In this document: positions 42,915 through 51,474 of the stretch, piece by piece
Position numbering within the stretch: position 1 is the stretch's first letter
How the letters are laid out: each line of letters begins with the position of its first letter
NCBI RefSeq assembly: GCF_015354345.1
Contig: NZ_JADKYS010000003.1
Coordinates: forward strand, 402,856-466,855
Direction of reading: 5' to 3'
DNA: 64,000 bases
From: Methylophilus sp. 14
GTDB lineage: Bacteria; Pseudomonadota; Gammaproteobacteria; Burkholderiales; Methylophilaceae
Notes under the pieces: model-generated
Database searches by the model: none
Told to the model about the DNA's origin: nothing
What the model saw: the letters and a program-made list of their open reading frames with translations, nothing else
Made by a program: the position numbers and the translations under genes

Positions 42915-43601
42915 ATGAACATTGCGTTTATACCTTTAAGATCAGGCAGTAAGTCAATACCTAACAAAAATATCAAACTTTTTTGTGGGAAGCCATTGGT
43001 ATTTTGGTCTCTTTATGCTCTGCAAAATGCAAAAGGTGTTGATCAAATAATTGTTGCCATAGACTGCAAACACTATGAGAGCATTATCAATTCGTTTCGT
43101 TTGCCAAAAGTATCGTGCTATTGGAGAAATGCTGAAAACAGTCAGGATTCGTCAAGCACAGAATCAGTAATGCTGGAATATATAAACCACGCTAAACTCA
43201 ACGGCGAAGATACGTTCATCCTGGCACAAGCGACCTCCCCCTTTATACGATCAGTTGATATTGATCGTGCACTAGATCAATTAGATAAAAGTAATGCTAG
43301 CAGCTTGTTATCATGCGTTCTAACGAAGCGCTTTTTTTGGGATAACAATGGAACTCCAATTAACTATGACTTTAATATGCGTCCTAGAAGACAGGACTTT
43401 GATGGCATGTATATGGAGAATGGGGCTTTTTATATAAATAAAGTTGCAAATATCATTAACTATCAAAACCGCCTAACCAAACCAATAACTATTTTTGAGA
43501 TGCCAGAATACTCTGCCGTTGATATTGATGAAGAAACAGATTGGATAGTTGCTGAATCCCTAATGAACAACTTATTACTAAAAGGGGATGGATTTGCTTG
43601 A
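42915..43601 (+). CDS. CMP-nonulosonate cytidylyltransferase (NeuA/LegF-like)
   Basis: A 228-residue nucleotidyltransferase with IPLRSGSKSIPNKNIKLFCGKPLV at the N-terminus, close to the RGGSKxIPxKN pattern of NeuA-type enzymes, then LAQATSPFIRS and ENGAFYI, also typical. It activates the ulosonic acid as CMP-sugar. The upstream extension to 42831 is ignored because the family starts at this Met; no ribosome site is visible. The gap of 119 bases before it shows nothing. It overlaps the methyltransferase by 14 bases. Confidence 0.88.
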   Translation: MNIAFIPLRSGSKSIPNKNIKLFCGKPLVFWSLYALQNAKGVDQIIVAIDCKHYESIINSFRLPKVSCYWRNAENSQDSSSTESVMLEYINHAKLNGEDTFILAQATSPFIRSVDIDRALDQLDKSNASSLLSCVLTKRFFWDNNGTPINYDFNMRPRRQDFDGMYMENGAFYINKVANIINYQNRLTKPITIFEMPEYSAVDIDEETDWIVAESLMNNLLLKGDGFA

Positions 43602-44655
43602 ACAATTAGTAAGTTACCCATTATGGGATGATGATGGGAAAGCCGCGTTAAAATTAAATAAGACTCAAAGAGAGGCCATAAAGGTCTTTATAAATAAAGT
43701 AAATACTGGAACATATAAATACGTTAAAAACCCTTGCCTGTGTGGCATTGACGATGAGTTCACGGATGTTTTAATCGCCCAAAAAGATAGATACGGAATT
43801 CCATGTAAAAATGTGCTTTGCATGAATTGTGGATTAATTCGAATAAAAGACAGACTAGATGATGATTCTACTGCAGCCTTTTATAAGAATGACTACAGAA
43901 ACATTTATGTCGGTTTAGATATTGCTACACAAGACTTCTTCAACAGCCAAATGCGGCGAGGCGAACAGTTTTATAGCTTAATTTCCCAGCATATTAATAT
44001 CTCTCAAATAAAAACAGTATTTGAGGTTGGTTGTGGTGCGGGTGGCATATTGAACGCTTTCAAGCAAGCTGGCCATCTAGTTTCAGGTTGTGACTTTGGA
44101 GAAAAGTACTTAGCTTTTGGTAGGTTGAATGGGCTGACTCTTTATCAAGGAGAACTATCAACTCAAAATACAGCTGAGCAAAGCCAAGACTTAATCATCT
44201 TATCTCATGTAATGGAGCATTTTAATACCCCCATAGAGTCACTAATAAATATCACGAAATTTATCAAACCAGAGGGCTATCTATTTATTGAGGTTCCTGG
44301 CATTTTCAATATACCAAAAGCGTATGAGAATCCATTGATGTATTTTCAAAACGCACATGTGTATAACTTTCACGCTAACTTTCTGAAAACGCTCTTCAAA
44401 AGTATGGGACTTGAGGTGATACTTAGTAATGAAACGTGCTCCTTGTTACTAAAAAAACCTAAAGACTGGTCAGTTCCAAACATAGGTCGTTTTTTGAAGG
44501 CAAGTCATAGCTCATGTGCAGAAAAGGTAGCAATAAGCTTAAAGAAATACTACTTGCAACACATGCTTAAAATAAATCCCACCGTTTATAGAAAGTTATT
44601 TAGTTTTCTGTTAAGAAAAACAGGTATTAAAGATATTATCTCCACTAAAAAATAA
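43588..44655 (+). CDS. SAM methyltransferase with N-terminal zinc motif
   Basis: A 355-residue protein. A Cys cluster (PCLCG near residue 49, then LCMNCGLIRI near residue 79) forms a zinc knot. A class I methyltransferase domain follows with VFEVGCGAGGILNAF, HLVSGCDFGEKYL and SHVMEHFNTP. This layout is seen in sugar C- or O-methyltransferases of surface-glycan clusters. It probably decorates a sugar made here. The stop overlaps the flippase ATG (TAATG). Confidence 0.85.
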   Translation: MDLLEQLVSYPLWDDDGKAALKLNKTQREAIKVFINKVNTGTYKYVKNPCLCGIDDEFTDVLIAQKDRYGIPCKNVLCMNCGLIRIKDRLDDDSTAAFYKNDYRNIYVGLDIATQDFFNSQMRRGEQFYSLISQHINISQIKTVFEVGCGAGGILNAFKQAGHLVSGCDFGEKYLAFGRLNGLTLYQGELSTQNTAEQSQDLIILSHVMEHFNTPIESLINITKFIKPEGYLFIEVPGIFNIPKAYENPLMYFQNAHVYNFHANFLKTLFKSMGLEVILSNETCSLLLKKPKDWSVPNIGRFLKASHSSCAEKVAISLKKYYLQHMLKINPTVYRKLFSFLLRKTGIKDIISTKK

Positions 44656-45884
44656 TGCGAAGAATAATTGCTCAAAACTTAACAATAACAATTGTTGCAA
44701 AACTGCTTTCATTAGTCTCTTTTATTTACATAGCAAGGGTTTTAACGAAAAATGAATACGGTACTTTCGTTTATGTATCAATGCTTATTTCGCTACTACC
44801 AATCTCTCAACTTGGTACTATGCATGGTGCATTAGTTTTACTCCCCAAGTACCTTGCTACAAAAGAAAAGGAATCCGGAGACTTTTTTCAAACATTCAAT
44901 CAAAGCTCACATGTCTTACATACTCTTTCATTACTATCACTATTTTTAATTGAAACATCATTCAGAACACATTTAATACTAATCATCTTCGTTCATTTAT
45001 TTTTGAGTAAGTATAGCGAGAACATACTTCTTTACCTGAACGCCTTACATGAATTCAAAAAGGCCAATATTCTAAAGTTGGTTGATCAGGTTATAAGGCC
45101 CATAATTGTAATCACGCTGTTCATCAAATTTAATGATATTGAATCAATCTTTATCGGACATTTGATCACAAGTTTTTTTCTACTCCTACTTTCAATCTAT
45201 TTTAAAAGACCAACGCTATCCCTGATTAAAATTGAGAAGTCCTCTAATTACTTAATTGAAACACTCAAGGTTGGCCTTCCTATATATATAGTATGGGTGA
45301 TTGACCTATTATTCAGGAGTTCTGACAAGTGGTTTATTTCGCAATATTATGCAATCCAACACTTAGCCTCATATGGATTTGTTTCCGCCTTAGCCATGAA
45401 TATTTGGCTTTTAGCACTGAGCTACCTAGGACCTTATTCTCAGAAACTTTACACATTTATCGCTAAAAGTGACTTTAAAGGTGCAGGCAACCTAATTGAT
45501 GACGTCAACAAAAAACTTTATGTGTTAGTTCTTTCCATTTCCATACTTGCAATTCTTTTTTATCCAATCATGGTCAATCTAGTGATTCACAAATACTACG
45601 ATACCCATTTAACATTTTCTTTGCTGGTAATCGCTTCTGCATTATTGAGCATCAACAATATGTATATTTACTACATGATTAGTAATAATTTAAGTCACGT
45701 TCTTATTAAGTATCAAACCATCATTCTAATAATTCAAATAATCTTGAACTTCTATATATCATTTAATCATCTCGATGTTAGTTACTTTGCTTATGCCACC
45801 ATTTTATCTTTAGGCATTTACTCACTCTTAGTTCGCAGATTTTATAAGCATGACATTTCATTGAAAGTGATAGGTAATTCGTGA
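44655..45884 (+). CDS. wzx: Polysaccharide flippase (Wzx/MATE-like)
   Basis: A 409-residue membrane protein with about 12 hydrophobic helices, starting with NLTITIVAKLLSLVSFIYIARVLTKNEYGTF, which has the usual signature of Wzx oligosaccharide flippases (NxTxxxxxxLxxFxxxxxxARxLxxxxYG). It would translocate the lipid-linked glycan to the periplasmic side. AT-rich; one sampled line at 45001 is 20/60 G+C. No Wzy polymerase was found near it. Confidence 0.87.
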   Translation: MRRIIAQNLTITIVAKLLSLVSFIYIARVLTKNEYGTFVYVSMLISLLPISQLGTMHGALVLLPKYLATKEKESGDFFQTFNQSSHVLHTLSLLSLFLIETSFRTHLILIIFVHLFLSKYSENILLYLNALHEFKKANILKLVDQVIRPIIVITLFIKFNDIESIFIGHLITSFFLLLLSIYFKRPTLSLIKIEKSSNYLIETLKVGLPIYIVWVIDLLFRSSDKWFISQYYAIQHLASYGFVSALAMNIWLLALSYLGPYSQKLYTFIAKSDFKGAGNLIDDVNKKLYVLVLSISILAILFYPIMVNLVIHKYYDTHLTFSLLVIASALLSINNMYIYYMISNNLSHVLIKYQTIILIIQIILNFYISFNHLDVSYFAYATILSLGIYSLLVRRFYKHDISLKVIGNS

Positions 45885-46738
45885 AATTATTTTTAAAAAA
45901 TTTCATTCCTCCGATAGCGCTAATGCTGTTGAGAGATACGAGAATTTACAAAGAATTCATTAAATACAAATATCTAACTAAGAGAAATGGCTTATTTAAA
46001 AACGTACACAAGGGTAAAAGATGCTTTATTCTCGGTAGCGGTCCATCGATAAAAAAACAAAATCTACTTCCATTAAAAAATGAAATTGTGTTCGGATTAA
46101 ACAATTTCTTTGTGCATGAAGATTTTGAGGAAATCTTTAGTGGTGACAAGCCTAAGTATTATGTGACAGCACCAATACACCCACCTCAGACTGAAAATGA
46201 ATGGCTAGATTGGTTTACAGAAATGGAGAAATCAGTTCCCCAAAATGTGAAAATGTTTTTTGGTTTAAACAATTATAAAAAAAATTGCTTACACATTTTT
46301 AGCAAACATAATCTATTCCAAAAACACAGTCTTTATTGGTATTTTTCTGGTAAAAACTATAATGAAACAAAATCTATAAAGCATGGCATGGATTTGAGAG
46401 GTGTCATATTTAGTGGCGAAACTGTTAGCGTTTACGCCATAATGATTGCAATATATATGGGGTTCGATGAAATATATTTGCTAGGAATGGATCACGATTA
46501 CTTTCTTTATGAAAGTGAAAAAGATATGCGCATGTACAGTGATGCCAAACACCAGAAGAATGAGATAAAACGCACTTTTGGAGAAGACTTTTACATTCAG
46601 GAGTTTCTGAGACAGTATCAAATATTCATGAAGTACCAAGGTTTTGCCAAAACCACGAAATCCAAAATATTTAATGCTTCTGCTGGAGGTATATTAAAGG
46701 TATTTCCTAGAGTCTCCTTTTCGGAGCTTTTTAAATGA
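45881..46738 (+). CDS. DUF115-like / sialyltransferase-like protein
   Basis: A 285-residue protein with [20 protein letters not shown] near residue 46 and a downstream [29 protein letters not shown]. The GxGPSxK start and the GFxEIYLxGxD strand are shared by DUF115 (Maf/MptE-like) proteins, which transfer nonulosonic acids in flagellin glycosylation, and GT42 sialyltransferases. It sits in an AT-rich cluster with a NeuB- and a NeuA-like gene, so use of a CMP-linked sugar as donor is plausible. Which family is right needs a profile search. It overlaps both neighbours by four bases. Confidence 0.7.
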   Translation: MKLFLKNFIPPIALMLLRDTRIYKEFIKYKYLTKRNGLFKNVHKGKRCFILGSGPSIKKQNLLPLKNEIVFGLNNFFVHEDFEEIFSGDKPKYYVTAPIHPPQTENEWLDWFTEMEKSVPQNVKMFFGLNNYKKNCLHIFSKHNLFQKHSLYWYFSGKNYNETKSIKHGMDLRGVIFSGETVSVYAIMIAIYMGFDEIYLLGMDHDYFLYESEKDMRMYSDAKHQKNEIKRTFGEDFYIQEFLRQYQIFMKYQGFAKTTKSKIFNASAGGILKVFPRVSFSELFK

Positions 46739-47424
46739 ACAAGAAAATACTCAGAAGCCCATTTTTTATTTGGCTTAATAGGCTGCTGAAAAACTCAAAA
46801 CTAGAATTTATCAATAGGGATAAAAAGCTTTCTTTGGGTTACATGTCAGTATGCACAAACATAAAGTTTGGTTTCTATAATAAGACATACGCAAACGTAC
46901 ATCTAACGAATGTTGAAATAGGCGACTTTACATATATCGCTGAGAATTCAAAGATATCAAATTGTAAAATTGGTAAATACTGTAGTATCGGCCCTGATGT
47001 AATGATTGGACTAGGCAAACATCCATCTCGAATGTTCGTTTCTAGCCACCCAGTTTTTTACTCAACAAACAACCAGACTGGTATCACGTTTACAAAAGAA
47101 TGTCGTTTTAATGAATATGAACCAATAAATATAGGTCATGATGTGTGGGTCGGAGCTAGGGCCATCATTTTAGATGGAGTATCTATTGGTCATGGGGCAA
47201 TTATTGCTGCTGCTGCAGTAGTTACAAAAGATGTAGCCCCCTACTCTATAGTTGGTGGGAACCCGGCCAAGGAAATACGTAAAAGATTCGATGGCTCTCA
47301 GATTGACTTTTTAATTCAATTTAAATGGTGGGAAAAAAATATTGAATGGGTTCAAAATAACTACCAACACTTTAATGATATTAATAAGTTCATATCCCAA
47401 CACACACAAAAAGATTTGAAATAG
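46735..47424 (+). CDS. Hexapeptide O-acetyltransferase (CatB-like)
   Basis: A 229-residue left-handed beta-helix protein with repeated hexads ([44 protein letters not shown]) and the typical finish [27 protein letters not shown]. It probably acetylates a sugar of the glycan. AT-rich and coupled to the DUF115 gene by ATGA. Confidence 0.88.
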   Translation: MNKKILRSPFFIWLNRLLKNSKLEFINRDKKLSLGYMSVCTNIKFGFYNKTYANVHLTNVEIGDFTYIAENSKISNCKIGKYCSIGPDVMIGLGKHPSRMFVSSHPVFYSTNNQTGITFTKECRFNEYEPINIGHDVWVGARAIILDGVSIGHGAIIAAAAVVTKDVAPYSIVGGNPAKEIRKRFDGSQIDFLIQFKWWEKNIEWVQNNYQHFNDINKFISQHTQKDLK

Positions 47425-47447
47425 ATTCGCCTCAGAAAGACATTCTT

Positions 47448-48302
47448 TTGACTAATAATTGCACGATAACTTTTTCAATCATTATTGCGACATTCAATGC
47501 TAGTCTTAGATTGCAAAAATGCATTGACTCTATCAGCTCTCAAACATGCAAAAACTATGAGTTAATCATCATTGATGGTGGCTCTACTGATAACACGCTT
47601 GAGATTATTCGGCACAACCAATCTTTAATTAGTCACTGGATCTCTGAAAAAGATCATGGAATTTATGATGCATGGAATAAAGGTTTAGATATTGCTAATG
47701 GTGAGTGGGTTTTATTCCTTGGCGCAGACGACTTTCTTTGGAGTTCAGACTCACTCGAAAAAATAGTATCAACACTAATAAAGATGCCAGATTTGAATGA
47801 GGAGAGAGTGGTTTATGCTCAGGTAATGCTGGTTAATCAAAACAACGAAAATATTCTTTTGGCGGGCAAACCATGGGAGCAGTCAATAGCTAAATTGCAG
47901 CATGGAATGCCAATACCTCATCAAGGTACTTTACATCACAAAAAATTGTTTATTGAATACGGTAAATTCGATTATAGCTATAGAATTGCCGGAGACTATG
48001 AGTTGCTTTTAAGATACTTTAAAACCAATAAGGCTACCTTTATACCTAATGTTATCTTGTGTGGAATGGAGCAAGGAGGCATAAGTAGCGACCCGCAGAA
48101 TTCACTATTGTTACTTAAAGAACTTAGAAAAGCGCAAATTAAACATCAACAAAAATTAAGCCTTTTTTGGATTTTAGCCTTAATGAGAGTCTATATTAGA
48201 GCAACGCTATGGAAAATCTTAGGTGAAAAAAGAGCCAAATCTCTTTTAGATATGGGCAGGATAATTATGGGGGAGTCTCCATATTGGACAAAGTTAAAAT
48301 AG
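47448..48302 (+). CDS. Glycosyltransferase family 2 (first)
   Basis: A 284-residue GT-A enzyme: FSIIIATFNASLRLQKCIDSI at the start, IIDGGSTDNTLEII (nucleotide-binding), KDHGIYDAWNKGL and GADDFLW (DxD-like). The GIYDAWNKG motif groups it with WcaA/PssE-type transferases. The start appears to be TTG 47448. It overlaps the next gene by 19 bases. Confidence 0.88.
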   Translation: MTNNCTITFSIIIATFNASLRLQKCIDSISSQTCKNYELIIIDGGSTDNTLEIIRHNQSLISHWISEKDHGIYDAWNKGLDIANGEWVLFLGADDFLWSSDSLEKIVSTLIKMPDLNEERVVYAQVMLVNQNNENILLAGKPWEQSIAKLQHGMPIPHQGTLHHKKLFIEYGKFDYSYRIAGDYELLLRYFKTNKATFIPNVILCGMEQGGISSDPQNSLLLLKELRKAQIKHQQKLSLFWILALMRVYIRATLWKILGEKRAKSLLDMGRIIMGESPYWTKLK

Positions 48303-49117
48303 ACTCTCAATTGAGAGCTGATGTATCAGTGGTCATTCCTTGTTATCGTTGTGCTGACAGCATTGGAAGGGCTTTTGAATCCATACAAAAGCAAACCGTT
48401 CTCCCTACTGAGGTAATACTTGTAGACGATGCCAGTGATGATTTAACCAAAATTAAATTACAAGAAATCATAGATGCAAATCCAGGATTTGCAAAACTGA
48501 TCGCACTGGATAAAAATAAAGGGGCTGCGAATGCTAGGAATGTTGGTTGGAACTCAGCATCTCAACCTTATATTGCTTTGCTTGATTCTGATGATGCCTG
48601 GCATCCACAGAAAATTGAAATTCAATACAACTTTATGAAAGAAAATCCAGATGTCAGCTTATGTGGTCATGAATTAAGAATAGTCAACGCCAATGCTAGC
48701 TTTAATTGGTCACTGGGTAAACAGACTTATAGTTTAATTTCCAAGCTAAGCATTCTGATTAGAAATCCGTTCTGTACACCGTCTGTTATGTTCAATAAAA
48801 ACATAGGATTCCGATTTAACGAAAAAAAGAGGCATGTTGATGATCATTTGTTATGGATGCAAATTGCATTAAGCAATTACAAAGTTATCAGAATAAATAT
48901 ACCTCTAGTTGCAATATTCAAACCGATGTATGGAGCCACAGGTTTAAGCGCTCAAATGTGGGCGATGGAGAAATCCGAGCTAAACAACTATTGGTTACTA
49001 TTTAAGGAAAACAAGATCAACTTTTTAGGGTGTGTCACGTTATTCGTTTTTTCATATCTCAAATTTATAAGAAGACTAATGTTAGTGTTTCTTAGGAAGA
49101 AGCTCTTTGCAAAATAA
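48284..49117 (+). CDS. Glycosyltransferase family 2 (second)
   Basis: A 277-residue GT-A enzyme: VSVVIPCYRCADSIGRAFESI, VDDASDDLTKIKL, KGAANARNVGWNSA and LDSDDAW (DxD-like). The start appears to be TTG 48284, the only start in frame before the conserved strand. It overlaps both neighbours. Confidence 0.88.
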   Translation: MDKVKIDSQLRADVSVVIPCYRCADSIGRAFESIQKQTVLPTEVILVDDASDDLTKIKLQEIIDANPGFAKLIALDKNKGAANARNVGWNSASQPYIALLDSDDAWHPQKIEIQYNFMKENPDVSLCGHELRIVNANASFNWSLGKQTYSLISKLSILIRNPFCTPSVMFNKNIGFRFNEKKRHVDDHLLWMQIALSNYKVIRINIPLVAIFKPMYGATGLSAQMWAMEKSELNNYWLLFKENKINFLGCVTLFVFSYLKFIRRLMLVFLRKKLFAK

Positions 49118-50009
49118 AAAAAATAAAGTTGCTGTGCTGCTTGCGACTTACAACGGCGAAAAACACATCGGCACTCAATTGCAAAGTATCGCTGCACAAA
49201 AGAACGTTGTCGTATCGTTGTTTGTATCTGATGATCAGTCTACCGATAGTACCCAAAGCTTGCTGAACAAAAATTATCTTAAAAACATTACGCTCACTGT
49301 TCTACCCTCTACAAGGTTGGGAGGAGCAGCAGCTAACTTCTTTAGATTACTTCGTATTGTAAATTTCAGCGATGTTGATTACGTTGCTTTCGCAGATCAA
49401 GACGACATTTGGGACTTTAATAAGCTATCAACTGCAATTTTAAAAATTGAAGAAGAAGAGGTAGATGCTTACTCTGGGAACGTGACCGCTTTTTGGCCCA
49501 ATGGAGAAAAGCGTCTGATAAAGAAATCTCAACCGCTAAAACGTTGGGATTTTTTATTCGAATCAGCGGGTCCAGGTTGTACATTCGTTTTAACAAAGAA
49601 TCTCGCTTTGGAAATTCAAAAATTCTTAAATAAGAATGAACAAACTACCTCGTCGATTGATTTGCATGATTGGTTTATCTATGCATTTGCAAGATCCCAT
49701 GGTTATAAATGGTTCATAGATGAACAATCTTTTATGCTTTACAGACAGCACCATGCGAATGCTATGGGCGCTAATATTGGGTTACGTGCAAAAATCAAGC
49801 GAATCAAGCGATTAACCAATGGCTGGTATATTAATCAAATCATATCTCTAGCTGAATTGTTGGAAATGGATCATGGCTTCCCCGTTAAGCAGCTAAAAAG
49901 ATTAAATCTGATCGATAGATTACTTTTAATTTCAAATATTCGTCAGTTCCGCCGCAAATTTTGGGACAGTATTGCTCTTGTCTTAATATTCTTACTGCCT
50001 AAAAAATGA
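49107..50009 (+). CDS. Glycosyltransferase family 2 (third), rhamnosyl-like
   Basis: A 300-residue GT-A enzyme with VAVLLATYNGEKHIGTQLQSI, SDDQSTDST and FADQDDIW; the QDDIW form is common in rhamnosyltransferases of the RgpF/WbbL kind. TTG 49107 has AGGAAG seven bases upstream. It is the last clearly AT-rich gene of the island and overlaps the next gene by four bases. Confidence 0.87.
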   Translation: MQNKKNKVAVLLATYNGEKHIGTQLQSIAAQKNVVVSLFVSDDQSTDSTQSLLNKNYLKNITLTVLPSTRLGGAAANFFRLLRIVNFSDVDYVAFADQDDIWDFNKLSTAILKIEEEEVDAYSGNVTAFWPNGEKRLIKKSQPLKRWDFLFESAGPGCTFVLTKNLALEIQKFLNKNEQTTSSIDLHDWFIYAFARSHGYKWFIDEQSFMLYRQHHANAMGANIGLRAKIKRIKRLTNGWYINQIISLAELLEMDHGFPVKQLKRLNLIDRLLLISNIRQFRRKFWDSIALVLIFLLPKK

Positions 50010-50893
50010 ACATCCTAATTTCTGGTGCAAATGGCTTTATTGGCAGTAGTCTATACTGCTTTCTAATCAATGAAGGGCATACAATTTCCACTATTCCCCG
50101 TCACCCCAGTCCACAAAACTCGGGACATTTGCAATATGACTGCCTCATACACCTAGCAGGCCGTGCACATATATTGCGCGAAACAAGCGAGGACGCTTAC
50201 CACGCATTTAATGAAGCAAACGTTGGATATACACTCAAGGTGGCTGAGTTAGCAAAAAAGCTGGCAATTAAGAGGTTTGTATTTATTAGCTCAATTGGTG
50301 TTAATGGTAAACATTCAGGCTCGCTTCCTTTTACGGAACAGGACATCCCTAAACCTCATAATGATTACGCACGCAGTAAATGGGAGGCTGAGCTAGCATT
50401 AAAAGGATTTTTTGAGGGAACGGAAACTGAGCTGACAATTATCCGTCCACCACTCGTTTATGGCCCCAACCCTAAAGCAAACTTTAAAACATTGGTCTCC
50501 TTGTGTAAATATCCGATCCCGCTGCCATTTGGAGCCATCCATAACAAACGGAGCTTGGTTGGTATTGATAATTTGTGTCATTTTATTAGTCTGTGTTGCC
50601 AACACTCTGAAGCGGCTGATCAGACGTTTCTCATTTCCGACGATCAGGATGTCTCTTTAACCGAACTGATTACGACCATTAGAAAAGCGCTCAATCAACC
50701 TGCATGGTTACTACCTGTTCCTAACACTTGGCTGCGTTCTTTTTTTAACTTTTTAGGTAAAGATAATCTGAGTGATCAGCTCCTGGCTAACTTGCAGGTG
50801 GATGTGAGCAAAGCAAAACAATTATTAGGCTGGAAACCCATTCTGCGTCTGGATGAAGGTATTAAAAACGCGGTGATCTCACATGTTGATTAA
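50006..50893 (+). CDS. NAD(P)-dependent sugar 4-reductase/epimerase (WbpV/WreQ-like)
   Basis: A 295-residue SDR: SGANGFIGSSLYCFL (cofactor), FISSIGVNG, YARSKWEAE (catalytic YxxxK) and IIRPPLVYGPNPKAN. This is the pattern of reductases that make UDP-QuiNAc or UDP-FucNAc from the 4-keto sugar supplied by a WbpM-type dehydratase, which is two genes downstream. Substrate is inferred from that context. Confidence 0.83.
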   Translation: MNILISGANGFIGSSLYCFLINEGHTISTIPRHPSPQNSGHLQYDCLIHLAGRAHILRETSEDAYHAFNEANVGYTLKVAELAKKLAIKRFVFISSIGVNGKHSGSLPFTEQDIPKPHNDYARSKWEAELALKGFFEGTETELTIIRPPLVYGPNPKANFKTLVSLCKYPIPLPFGAIHNKRSLVGIDNLCHFISLCCQHSEAADQTFLISDDQDVSLTELITTIRKALNQPAWLLPVPNTWLRSFFNFLGKDNLSDQLLANLQVDVSKAKQLLGWKPILRLDEGIKNAVISHVD

Positions 50894-51458
50894 AAGATTG
50901 TTGGATATTCTATTGACCCTGATTGCGGTGTTATTGCTCAGTCCGCTAGTGCTGATGACCTACCTATTAGTAAAGCTCACTTCAACCGGCCCGGCTTTAT
51001 ACTGGAGTCAACGTATTGGTCAAAACAACCAGCTGTTTAGCATGCCGAAATTCCGCTCAATGCGCGTAGGCACACCGCAAATTGCCACCCATTTAATGAA
51101 TCAACAAAGCAATCCCAATGCTTTTCTCACGCCAGTGGGCAGTTTTATCCGCAAAACCAGCCTGGATGAGTTACCCCAATTATGGAGTGTACTCAAAGGG
51201 GATATGTCGATTGTTGGCCCGCGTCCTGCACTGTTTAACCAAGATGACCTCGTGAGTTTGCGCACAGAGCAAGGCGTGCACACATTGAAACCCGGCATCA
51301 CTGGTTGGGCGCAAATCAATGGAAGGGATGAGATTCCGATCCCGCAGAAAGTGGCTTTAGATGCATATTATCTTGCTAACCAAACAGTGTGGCTGGATTT
51401 AAGGATTATTTTATTAACTGCAATCAAGGTGTTAAGACGTGATAACATCACGCATTGA
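50883..51458 (+). CDS. Undecaprenyl-phosphate sugar transferase (initiating; PglC/WreU-like)
   Basis: A 191-residue monotopic phosphoglycosyltransferase. The N-terminal re-entrant hydrophobic helix (LLDILLTLIAVLLLSPLVLMTYLLVKL) and the catalytic region with KFRSMRVGT, RKTSLDELPQLWSVLKGDMSIVGPRPAL and KPGITGWAQINGRD mark the family. It transfers a sugar-1-phosphate to undecaprenyl phosphate and so begins the glycan. It is short, like PglC and WreU, and lacks the long membrane domain of WcaJ. It overlaps the preceding gene by 11 bases. Confidence 0.92.
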   Translation: MLIKRLLDILLTLIAVLLLSPLVLMTYLLVKLTSTGPALYWSQRIGQNNQLFSMPKFRSMRVGTPQIATHLMNQQSNPNAFLTPVGSFIRKTSLDELPQLWSVLKGDMSIVGPRPALFNQDDLVSLRTEQGVHTLKPGITGWAQINGRDEIPIPQKVALDAYYLANQTVWLDLRIILLTAIKVLRRDNITH

Positions 51459-51474
51459 TTATTAAATTGCAACC

